Under the pieces are notes generated by a model that saw nothing but the letters and a program-made list of their open reading frames with translations, was not told the DNA's origin and ran no database searches. A DNA stretch of 7,827 bases from JBDIBB01 sp039812685 (lineage in GTDB: Bacteria; Acidobacteriota; Vicinamibacteria; Vicinamibacterales; JAFNAJ01), in assembly GCA_039812685.1 (NCBI GenBank), contig JBDIBB010000169.1, positions 1-7,827 on the forward strand, read 5' to 3'. Below, in pieces: positions 1 through 5,687 of the stretch (its first letter is position 1; each line of letters starts with the position of its first letter). A program made the position numbers and the translations under genes.

Positions 1-641
1 CGCTCGCCACGCAGACCTTCGAACGCATCGACCGCCTGCATCGAGACGGCGTCGTGCCGGCGCAGCGACGGGACGAGGCCGAGGCCAACCTGAAGGCCTC
101 GCGTGATGCCGAGAACGCCGCGAAGGCGACCTACGACCTCGCGCTCGCCGGCGCCAGGGACGAAGACCGCCGCATGGCGAGCGCGGGGTTGGCGCGCGCC
201 CGCGCCGCCACCAATGAGGTGGAGGCCTTCGCCACCGAGCGCACGCTGCTGGCGCCGATCGGCGGTGAAGTGGCGCGACGCCTCGTGGAGCCAGGCGAGC
301 TGGTCGGCGCCGGCGCGCCCATTCTCACCATCGTCGACCTGGAGGATGCATGGGCCGTGTTCCAGGTGAGGGAGGATCGTCTCGACGGGCTGCGGCCAGG
401 CGACCGCTTCGTGGCGCGCGTCCCGGCGCTCGGCGGCCGCGAGGTGGAGTTCGTCGTGTCGTACGTCGCGGCACAGGCCGACTTCGCCACCGTGCGCCCC
501 ACCTACCTGCAAGGCGGGTTCGACGTGAAGACCTTCGAGGTGCGGGCACGCCCCGTACGCGCCGTCCCGAGCCTGCGCCCAGGGATGAGCGTCATCGTCG
601 ACGCTCCGACGATCCGCCCCGAGGCACGGGCCGGGCGCTGA
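1..641 (+). CDS. HlyD-family membrane fusion (periplasmic adaptor) protein, 5'-truncated
   Basis: This is the C-terminal part (212 residues, open from base 3) of a periplasmic adaptor that links an inner-membrane transporter to an outer-membrane channel. The reading frame is open to the left edge, and the GTG at 54 is an internal valine, so the true start lies outside. Residues 1-80 are alanine-, arginine- and glutamate-rich and look like the descending arm of the alpha-helical hairpin. Residues 84-112 (APIGGEV, then VEPGELVGAGAPILTIVD) are the second lipoyl half-motif typical of the family. The following segment, with LRPGDRF and a late LRPGMSV, matches the beta-barrel and membrane-proximal parts. 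The stop is one base before the next ATG, so it forms an operon with two ABC-2 permeases. The family assignment is solid; the exported substrate is unknown. Confidence 0.88.
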   Translation, partial: LATQTFERIDRLHRDGVVPAQRRDEAEANLKASRDAENAAKATYDLALAGARDEDRRMASAGLARARAATNEVEAFATERTLLAPIGGEVARRLVEPGELVGAGAPILTIVDLEDAWAVFQVREDRLDGLRPGDRFVARVPALGGREVEFVVSYVAAQADFATVRPTYLQGGFDVKTFEVRARPVRAVPSLRPGMSVIVDAPTIRPEARAGR

Positions 642-642
642 G

Positions 643-1830
643 ATGACCGCGCCGTCGTGGCTTCGGGCGGTGGCCGCCGTGATGCGGCGCGAGGTGGCCG
701 GGTGGCGTGCGCATCCGCGCGAACTGCTGCTGCTTGCCGTGCTGCCGCTGGCGTCCGGGGGCCTCTTCATCGCCCTGCTCGAACGCGGCACACCCTCCGA
801 ACTGCCCGTGGCCGTCGTCGACTTCGATCGGTCGGCGCTCTCGCGCCGCATCACACGCGCCCTCGACGCATCGCCCTCGATGCGGGTCTCCACCGTTCTG
901 GGCTCCACCGAAGAGGCCGCCAATCTGGTCCGGCGCGGATCGGTCTACGGCATCGTCACCGTGCCGGCCGATTTCGAGAACGACCTCCGGCGTGGCCGCG
1001 CCCCCACCGTGGTCGTTGACTACAACGCCCAGTGGATGCTGCCCGGCAGCCTCATTCGCCGCGACGCCCGCACGGCCGCCGCGACGCTCGGCGCAGGGGT
1101 GGAGATCGCCGCGCGGACCGCGCGTGGCGAGCCTGCCAGCGTGGCCATGGCACGCATCGAGCCTGTGCAGGTGGACGCCCGCGCGGTCTTCAACCCGCAG
1201 TTGAACTACGGACATTTCCTGCTGCCCGCGGTCCTGCCGGCGATGCTGCAGATCTTCGTCCTCCTTCAGGCCGTGGCCGCCGTCGGGCGCGAACTGCGAC
1301 GGGCGACGGCCGGCGAGTGGCTCGGCGTGGCCGGCCAACGTCCGTGGGCCGCGCTCGCCGGCAAGATGGCTCTGCCAACCGCCTGGTTCGCCGGCCTGGC
1401 CCTCGCGATGCTGATCCTGCTCCACCGCGTGATGCACGTGCCGATGCGCGGAAGCTGGCCCGTGCTCGCCGGAGGGACCGTGCTGCTCGTGCTGGCCTGC
1501 CAGGCCGTTGGCGTGATGCTGGTCGCCTGGACGGCCAACCTGCGGCTGGCGACGAGCTTCGCCGCCTTCTACGGTGGCGTGGCATTCGCGTTCGCCGGCG
1601 TCACGTTCCCCCTGGGAGGGATGACGTGGGGACCGCGTGCGTGGGCCGACTTGCTCCCGCTGAGGCATTACGTGTCGCTCGCCTTCGAGCAGGCCATGAG
1701 AGGCGCACCCGTCTCGGCCTCGATGCCCGAGTTGTGCGCCCTGTCGCTGTTCGTGGCGGTACCGCTCGCGCTTTCGATGCCACGGCTGGCGACCGTGCTG
1801 CGCGACGCGCGCTGCTGGGGACGGCTGTGA
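643..1830 (+). CDS. ABC-2 type transporter permease, first of a tandem pair
   Basis: A 395-residue inner-membrane permease of the YbhS/YbhR/YhhJ-like ABC-2 class. A hydrophobic segment at about 27-47 is followed by a large extracytoplasmic domain (about 50-188) containing LPVAVVDFDRSALSRRI and VPADFENDLRRG, a pattern usual in this family. Hydrophobic stretches follow at about 190-213, 240-263, 272-297, 303-325 and 362-380, giving six predicted membrane spans. The start is the ATG one base after the adaptor stop, although the upstream ribosome site is weak. The stop overlaps the next gene in a GTGA junction, which implies translational coupling. It is clearly paralogous to the next gene (LPVAV.D.D, S+R..TR, FN...Y motifs in both), so the two probably form a heterodimeric channel. 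The ATP-binding subunit is not in the window and may lie upstream. Substrate unknown. Confidence 0.87.
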   Translation: MTAPSWLRAVAAVMRREVAGWRAHPRELLLLAVLPLASGGLFIALLERGTPSELPVAVVDFDRSALSRRITRALDASPSMRVSTVLGSTEEAANLVRRGSVYGIVTVPADFENDLRRGRAPTVVVDYNAQWMLPGSLIRRDARTAAATLGAGVEIAARTARGEPASVAMARIEPVQVDARAVFNPQLNYGHFLLPAVLPAMLQIFVLLQAVAAVGRELRRATAGEWLGVAGQRPWAALAGKMALPTAWFAGLALAMLILLHRVMHVPMRGSWPVLAGGTVLLVLACQAVGVMLVAWTANLRLATSFAAFYGGVAFAFAGVTFPLGGMTWGPRAWADLLPLRHYVSLAFEQAMRGAPVSASMPELCALSLFVAVPLALSMPRLATVLRDARCWGRL

Positions 1831-3026
1831 AGACCTGGTGGCGCGCGGTGCGCGAGGAGGCACGGGCGGTCTTCACCGACGCCGGGGCCGCCCTGGTGCT
1901 GGTGGCCGCCGTGTTCGTCTATGCGGTCGTGTACCCCACGCCGTACGTGGCCGGAGTCCTGCAGCGGCTGCCCGTGGCGGTCATCGATCTCGACCACACC
2001 GCCATGAGCCGGCAACTCACCCGCATGATCGACGCGCACCAGTTCATCGAGCTCGCGCCGCCGGTGCCCGACCAGGCGGCAGCCGAACGGGCCGTACGCG
2101 AGGGCCGGCTGGCGGGCTACGTCGTGATCCCCGTGGACTTCGAGCGGACCATCCTCAGGGGCGAACGCACGAGGGTGGCGGCGCTGGTGGACGCCACCTA
2201 CGTGCTCGCCTACCGGCAGGCCCTGGCGGGCCTGCTCGAAGCCGCGGGAACGCTCTCGGCCGGGATCGAGCTGCGCCGCGCGACGGCGGCCGGCGCGGCG
2301 CCAGCGGTGGCCGCGAGCCTGCGGGAACCGTTTCACGTGGTGACACGCCCGCTGTTCAACGCCACCGAGAGCTACGCCACCTACATCGTGCCTGCGGTGC
2401 TGGTGCTGATCCTGCAACAGACCCAGCTGGTGGGCGTGGGCCTGATCGCGGGCACGCGGCGCGAACGCGAGCGCGAACGCACGATGGCCGCTGCGGGTCT
2501 CCTCACCAGGCCGGGCCCGGCCGCCGCGCTGCTGCGCGTGGCCGGCCGCACGGCCTTCTACGTGCTGCTGTACGGCGTCTACGCCCTGCTCTACTTCGGG
2601 GTCATCTTCCCCTTCGAGGGCTTCGCCGTCCGGAGTCCTGCCGCCGACCTCGCGTGGTTCACGCTGCCCTACCTGCTGGCCGCCACCATGCTGGCGCAGG
2701 CGCTGGGGGCTTTCTTCACCGATCGCGAGACCGCGATGTTCGCGATCGTCTGGACCTCGCTGCCCGCCGTGTTCCTGGCGGGCTTCGCGTGGCCGCGCGA
2801 GGCGATGCCGGCGTGGACCGTGGTGCTCGGACAGTTCCTGCCGAGCACGGCCGCCATCGACGGCGTGCTGCGGCTCACCCAGCTCGGCGCGCGCCTGGGC
2901 GACGTGAGCCGGCAGATCACGGTGCTGTGGGCGTTGGCCGGTGCCTACGGCGCGCTCGCGGTGCTCCTCGAGTGGTGGCGCGCCGGGCGAGGACGGGACC
3001 AGGTCAGGCCAGCCGCCAGTGCGTGA
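1827..3026 (+). CDS. ABC-2 type transporter permease, second of a tandem pair
   Basis: A 399-residue permease, sister to the preceding one. I place the start at the GTG overlapping the upstream stop (GTGA, 4-bp overlap), with a GGGGA Shine-Dalgarno-like stretch at 1817-1821 five bases before it. The open frame extends some 265 codons further upstream, but that part is an out-of-frame shadow of the first permease. Hydrophobic spans lie at about 20-38, 185-207, 240-262, 275-297, 302-322 and 362-382, with an extracytoplasmic domain at about 40-180 (LPVAVIDLDHTAMSRQLTR, IPVDFERTILRGERTR). A highly charged cytoplasmic loop, RRERERER, follows span 2 at 211-218. It likely pairs with the first permease and the adaptor to form an efflux or export complex. 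Its last 23 bases overlap the 3' end of the convergent hydrolase gene. Substrate unknown. Confidence 0.87.
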   Translation: MKTWWRAVREEARAVFTDAGAALVLVAAVFVYAVVYPTPYVAGVLQRLPVAVIDLDHTAMSRQLTRMIDAHQFIELAPPVPDQAAAERAVREGRLAGYVVIPVDFERTILRGERTRVAALVDATYVLAYRQALAGLLEAAGTLSAGIELRRATAAGAAPAVAASLREPFHVVTRPLFNATESYATYIVPAVLVLILQQTQLVGVGLIAGTRRERERERTMAAAGLLTRPGPAAALLRVAGRTAFYVLLYGVYALLYFGVIFPFEGFAVRSPAADLAWFTLPYLLAATMLAQALGAFFTDRETAMFAIVWTSLPAVFLAGFAWPREAMPAWTVVLGQFLPSTAAIDGVLRLTQLGARLGDVSRQITVLWALAGAYGALAVLLEWWRAGRGRDQVRPAASA

Positions 3027-3816
3027 CCGTGTCGCCGGTCTCGCGGGCAGCCGCTCCGTCCTCCTCCAGCTTGATCAGGTGCGCCAGCACGCTCTCGCCG
3101 GCCGCGTCGAGCAGATCCATGCGCAGGCCGGGATAGAGGCGCGCGACGAGGTCGTCTGCCGTCAGCGGGGCTGACGCCAGCGCATCGAGTATCTGGCGTT
3201 CCCGCGCGCCCCGGTGTGCCAGGTAGCCGCGGATCAGCGCCGCGGGGTCGTCGATCGGCGGGCCGTGGGCCGGCAGGATGCGGCGCGGCCGCAGATCGAG
3301 AATCGTCCGCAACGACCGCAGGTACTGGCGCAGGCTGCCGCCGTGGCTCGCGAGGATCGCCACCGTGCCGCCGTTGATCACGAGGTCGCCGCCGAAGAGG
3401 ACGCCGGAGCCGGGATCGAGGAAGCACACGTGATCGGGCGAGTGTCCCGGCGTGTGAATCACCTGCAGGGCCGCGCCGCCCACATCCACGATGTCGCCGT
3501 CGCGCAACGGCTCCCACGCCACGGCGTGGCGGCCGTCGCGGCCCGGCCAGGGGTGCTTCGCGAAGCGCACGCCGGGGAATCGTTCGGCGAGCGCTTCCAC
3601 GCCCGCGACGTGATCCACATGGGCGTGGGTGACCAGCACGCGGCTGAGCCCCAGGCCGGCCGCCGCGGCGTCCACTTCATCGAGGTGCGCCCGCGCACCC
3701 TCGCCGGCGTCGATCAGCGTGGCCTCTGATGTACGGATGACATAGGTGTGGTTGCCGGCGCCCGTCCAGGGCCTGGGGTTGTGGGCGAAGGCGGCGAGGA
3801 TCCGCATGCGGGCCAC
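3004..3816 (-). CDS. Metallo-beta-lactamase-fold hydrolase, LACTB2-like, with C-terminal winged-helix region
   Basis: A 270-residue MBL-fold enzyme. The metal-binding set is complete: H64-A-H66-V-D68-H69, H125 in TPGHS, D144 in FGGD and H184 in PAHG. The N-terminal NPRPWTGAGNHTYVI stretch matches the LACTB2 style (NPGP...NTYLV). After residue 200, a helical segment (HRGARERQILDAL...TADDLVARLYP) resembles the winged-helix tail of that subfamily, in which some members are endoribonucleases and others thioesterase-like, so the substrate is open. The start is uncertain: GTG at 3816 gives MARMRIL, while ATG at 3807 gives MRIL and fits the family equally well. A GGAGGG at 3835-3840 is 18 bases from the GTG and lies inside a predicted hairpin, so translation may be regulated. 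The gene is last in the def-thyX direction but has its own candidate promoter 187 bp upstream. Confidence 0.88.
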   Translation of the reverse strand: MARMRILAAFAHNPRPWTGAGNHTYVIRTSEATLIDAGEGARAHLDEVDAAAAGLGLSRVLVTHAHVDHVAGVEALAERFPGVRFAKHPWPGRDGRHAVAWEPLRDGDIVDVGGAALQVIHTPGHSPDHVCFLDPGSGVLFGGDLVINGGTVAILASHGGSLRQYLRSLRTILDLRPRRILPAHGPPIDDPAALIRGYLAHRGARERQILDALASAPLTADDLVARLYPGLRMDLLDAAGESVLAHLIKLEEDGAAARETGDTVTHWRLA

Positions 3817-3820
3817 CGGA

Positions 3821-3834
3821 CGGGTACAGACCCG
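3821..3834 (-). promoter_or_regulatory. Hairpin between ribosome-binding site and hydrolase start, alternative to the upstream hairpin
   Basis: On the minus strand CGGGU (3834-3830) pairs with ACCCG (3825-3821) around a four-base loop, CUGU. The 5' arm reuses the CGGG that forms the end of the 3831-3852 hairpin, so the two cannot coexist. If this hairpin forms, GGAGGG (3840-3835) is freed and sits only four unpaired bases plus a stem from the GTG at 3816. This is visible complementarity; a regulatory role is inferred. Confidence 0.35.
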
Positions 3835-3852
3835 CCCTCCGGAGAGAGCGGG
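3831..3852 (-). terminator. Strong 9-bp hairpin with UCCG tetraloop: terminator-like or ribosome-site sequestering
   Basis: In the minus-strand RNA, CCCGCUCUC (3852-3844) pairs with GAGGGCGGG (3839-3831), eight Watson-Crick pairs plus one U-G pair, closed by C-G around UCCG. UCCG belongs to the UNCG class of unusually stable tetraloops. The following bases, UCUGUACCC, are only weakly U-rich, so as an intrinsic terminator it is imperfect. The 3' arm contains most of the Shine-Dalgarno-like GGAGGG of the hydrolase gene, so it could instead block translation. It abuts the closing stem of the candidate RNA. Confidence 0.45.
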
Positions 3853-4002
3853 GGATTCCGGTTAGCTATCTGAGGGAAGAGTGCTGCGGAGAAATTGACC
3901 GTCAGGCGGGTGTTGCTCGTCCTTGTGGCCAGTCGGGCCCGCCGTACGAGAGGTCATCGTGCGCCGGGCTTGATGGGATTGCTTGCGTTGGTCCGGAATC
4001 CC
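3852..4002. repeat. Perfect 10-bp inverted repeat with arms 131 bp apart
   Basis: GGGATTCCGG at 3852-3861 and CCGGAATCCC at 3993-4002 are exact reverse complements, and the next base on either side of each arm does not pair. One arm sits exactly where transcription from the minus-strand promoter should begin, and the other abuts the 3831-3852 hairpin, which argues for an RNA terminal stem. A third partial copy, GGGATT at 3975-3980 (AAUCCC in the RNA), could pair with the first six bases of the transcript as an alternative early hairpin. Confidence 0.7.
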
Positions 4003-4009
4003 GAGGCAG

Positions 4010-4038
4010 ATTATGTGAAATCCTTCACAGCAAGTCAA
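4010..4038 (-). promoter_or_regulatory. Sigma70-type promoter for the intergenic RNA or hydrolase leader
   Basis: On the minus strand, TTGACT (4038-4033; 5 of 6 to TTGACA) and CATAAT (4015-4010; 5 of 6 to TATAAT) are separated by exactly 17 bp (4016-4032). The predicted start is about 4002-4004, directly at the inverted-repeat arm. This is the best promoter-like match in the window and lies in one of its few AT-richer spots, between the thyX stop and the hydrolase start. Confidence 0.6.
4014..4029. promoter_or_regulatory. Perfect TGTGA-N6-TCACA dyad operator inside the promoter spacer
   Basis: The plus strand reads TGTGAA-ATCC-TTCACA, a perfect 6-bp dyad with a four-base centre. It also fits TGTGA-N6-TCACA exactly, the E. 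coli CRP consensus, and FNR/CRP-family relatives use similar half-sites. It covers the first two bases of the -10 element and most of the 17-bp spacer, so a bound protein would be expected to block RNA polymerase; repression is more likely than activation. The binding protein is unknown, and CRP itself cannot be concluded from one site in an unknown genome. Confidence 0.5.
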
Positions 4039-4064
4039 GCGCAAGATCCTCCCTGCCGGCGCCG

Positions 4065-4084
4065 GGCGCCTGGAGCGCGGCGCC
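4065..4084 (-). terminator. GC-rich hairpin downstream of thyX, possible weak terminator
   Basis: GGCGCC at 4065-4070 and GGCGCC at 4079-4084 can pair around an eight-base loop, starting 16 bases after the thyX stop. A third GGCGCC lies at 4058-4063, so several pairings compete. There is no T run after it on the minus strand, so termination is uncertain. Confidence 0.3.
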
Positions 4085-4099
4085 GCACGACCGCCACCC

Positions 4100-5650
4100 T
4101 CACAGTTGCCGTTGCACGCCGGGCCAGTCGCGCCACACCGGAACCCCGCAGAAGTGCGTGCCCTCGGTGCAGCGTGGGCTCGCCAGGCCATTCCGCACGA
4201 CGCAGGGCGGCCCGATGTGACGCGCCAGCCGCGGGTGCACGGCCCGCACCTGCTCCAGTTCATCGATCGACGCCTGGTAGATCTCCTCCTGCGCGTTGAA
4301 GCAGGTACGCATCGTCCACTTGTGCACGAGCGCGATCAGCGGACCGCTCTCGTAATACCGGACCGCCTTCGCGTTGGGCAGCACGTAGAGCGCGAACTCG
4401 ATCGGCACACCCAACGCGAGCAGCCGGTTCTTGGCGTCCCAGGCGCGACGCATCTGCGCCTCGTACTCCGCGCGCGCCACCTGGTTGGCGCGGATGAGCA
4501 TCGGCGTCACGTAGTCGGGCTCACGCGTGTCGGCACACGCGAGCAGCGGACGTGAGGCGGGCACCATGCGATGGCGCTGGTCCTGGCTGTCGGCCGTGTG
4601 GCTCACCTTGCGCGCGAACGTGTAGGACACGTGGTGCAGCGCGCGCATCAGCGGCGAGTGATAGGACAGGTTGAGCATGTCGAGGCGATGGCGATTGCGT
4701 GCCGGGTCGAGCGCCCGCGCGATCGCCTCCTCGTCGGACATCTGCGACTCGTCGAGCGCGAACACGGCGCGCACGGCCTCGGCCACGAGCGCCTCGGCAT
4801 CCGGCGTGGCCGCGACGAGCCTTGAGGTGCGGCCGCCGAGTCGCGCGTCGAACCGCCGCGCGAAGGCCTCGCCGTCCTCGATGGGCCGGGGAAACGCCGT
4901 CTCGGGGAGGGCATCCGGGTCGATCGTCTCGATGGCGAACCGATCGACGAACTGCGGATCGTGCGCCCGCACGGCATCGATCATCGCGCCCACCACGCGG
5001 CGCGCCTCCCAGGGCGCGTCGCCCGCGCCAGCCATCCGCCACAGCCGGTAGAGCGTGAGGCCCGAGACCGTGTGGACCATCGCGGTGAAGGCGGCCAGCG
5101 GGATCACGTAGCGCGCCACCTCGATGGCCTTCTTCTCCGCGTCGCGCTCGATGGCCTTCAGCCGCTCGGCGGACACGCGCGGCGTGACGTAGCGCAGCTG
5201 CTTCAGGATGCGGAACGTATCGTCCTTCAGCAGCGCCGCCAGCCGGCCGTAGCTGCTCCACGCCTCGAGCACCGCCCGCTCGAACACGGCGCGCGCCTCG
5301 CCGTCGATCGGCGGGACGCACGCGCGCGGCTCGGCCAGCTTCACGTAGCGCTGGCTCTGCTGCTCGGAGTTGTAGAACGGGTGGCTGTGCAGCACGCTCC
5401 ACACGAACTGCCGCGACACGTTCTCGAGGCCGAACTCGAAGTGCGCGTGCTGATAGACCGTGTGGTGGCCGCCCTCGTAGGTGAGCTTCCCGATCAGTTC
5501 GCGCTGCCGGTCGGTGACCTCGGCCGCCGTGATCACACGCGGGGCGTAGCAGGTGCGCGCCGCCGCGATGGCGCCGTCGTAGGGCACGACGGGCGCATTG
5601 CGAAGCGTCACCAGCGGTTCGCCGGTGACCAGTGTCTGGACCTGCGTCAT
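4100..5650 (-). CDS. thyX: Tandem-domain flavin-dependent thymidylate synthase (ThyX)
   Basis: A 516-residue protein, about twice the usual 220-260 of ThyX, which makes dTMP from dUMP using FAD, NADPH and methylene-THF. Two ThyX-like halves are visible. Domain 1 (about 10-225) has GHHT at 61-64, SEQQSQRYVKL at 95-105 and VARYVIP at 178-184, but no RHR and no LRxxxxAQWEI equivalent (that region reads MAGAGDAPWEA). Domain 2 (about 320-480) has QDQRHR at 356-361 and TMRTCFNAQEEI at 446-457, but lacks the SxR and ARxVLP arginines (it reads ALYVLP). The retained residues are complementary, so a functional site could form between the halves. The tail (480-516) has C483, C494, H499 and C501, a possible metal site. 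The start is the ATG at 5650, 37 bp after the def stop; the frame is open upstream to 5785, but that would overlap def. No clear Shine-Dalgarno is seen. It is likely cotranscribed with def. Confidence 0.9.
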   Translation of the reverse strand: MTQVQTLVTGEPLVTLRNAPVVPYDGAIAAARTCYAPRVITAAEVTDRQRELIGKLTYEGGHHTVYQHAHFEFGLENVSRQFVWSVLHSHPFYNSEQQSQRYVKLAEPRACVPPIDGEARAVFERAVLEAWSSYGRLAALLKDDTFRILKQLRYVTPRVSAERLKAIERDAEKKAIEVARYVIPLAAFTAMVHTVSGLTLYRLWRMAGAGDAPWEARRVVGAMIDAVRAHDPQFVDRFAIETIDPDALPETAFPRPIEDGEAFARRFDARLGGRTSRLVAATPDAEALVAEAVRAVFALDESQMSDEEAIARALDPARNRHRLDMLNLSYHSPLMRALHHVSYTFARKVSHTADSQDQRHRMVPASRPLLACADTREPDYVTPMLIRANQVARAEYEAQMRRAWDAKNRLLALGVPIEFALYVLPNAKAVRYYESGPLIALVHKWTMRTCFNAQEEIYQASIDELEQVRAVHPRLARHIGPPCVVRNGLASPRCTEGTHFCGVPVWRDWPGVQRQL

Positions 5651-5687
5651 GGCCGGGAGTGAAGACCCGCGGGCTGCCGCGCCCCTG

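Larger units (their letters stand above)
3831..4002 (-). ncRNA. Candidate structured RNA or long regulatory leader (6S-like rod possible)
   Basis: There is no convincing protein in this gap, but it holds ordered structure. A minus-strand promoter (TTGACT-N17-CATAAT, 4010-4038) predicts transcription from about 4002-4004. There the RNA begins GGGAUUCCGG, whose perfect complement CCGGAAUCCC occurs at 3852-3861, closing a 10-bp terminal helix around 131 nt. Inside, an apical arm can form: GGCGGG (3938-3943) with CCCGCC (3905-3910), then CGU (3946-3948) with ACG (3900-3902), then UGAC (3953-3956) with GUCA (3896-3899). This leaves large unpaired strands of similar length on both sides, a closing stem plus bubble plus apical arm layout like 6S RNA. 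A strong hairpin follows at 3831-3852. The alternative is a 5' leader of the downstream hydrolase gene. I recognise no conserved primary-sequence motif, so identity is unproven; pairings were found by eye. Confidence 0.5.

Noticed and set aside
1032..1826. Upstream extension of the second permease frame
   Set aside because: This part overlaps the whole second half of the first permease in another frame and reads as low-complexity R/A/G; the GTGA junction at 1827 gives the real start.
592..1863. 423-codon open frame on the minus strand, opposite the first permease
   Set aside because: It is a GC-driven shadow of a clear membrane protein; its translation is rich in G, R, H and Q with no hydrophobic core or motif.
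2463..2480. Short direct repeat GCGAACGC in the second permease
   Set aside because: It simply encodes the charged RERERER loop and is too short to be a separate element.
1838..3136. 432-codon plus-strand frame across the second permease
   Set aside because: Its translation is arginine/glycine/alanine-rich with no domain, while the overlapping frame encodes a well-formed permease.
3831..4002. Signal recognition particle RNA, cobalamin or THF riboswitch
   Set aside because: I looked for the SRP GGAAGGAAGCAGC-type loop, the cobalamin GCCACUG box and the THF riboswitch core; none is present.
3862..4263. 133-codon minus-strand open frame across the thyX 3' end and the intergenic gap
   Set aside because: Half of it is out-of-frame thyX; the rest has no recognisable motif, and the same bases carry the promoter and inverted repeats, which fit a noncoding role better.
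3895..4299. 134-codon plus-strand open frame in the same gap
   Set aside because: Arginine/alanine-rich translation with no motif, and it runs into antisense thyX; no ribosome site or promoter in front.
4521..5402. 293-codon minus-strand frame inside thyX
   Set aside because: It is out of frame with the conserved ThyX motifs and is almost entirely R, A and G.
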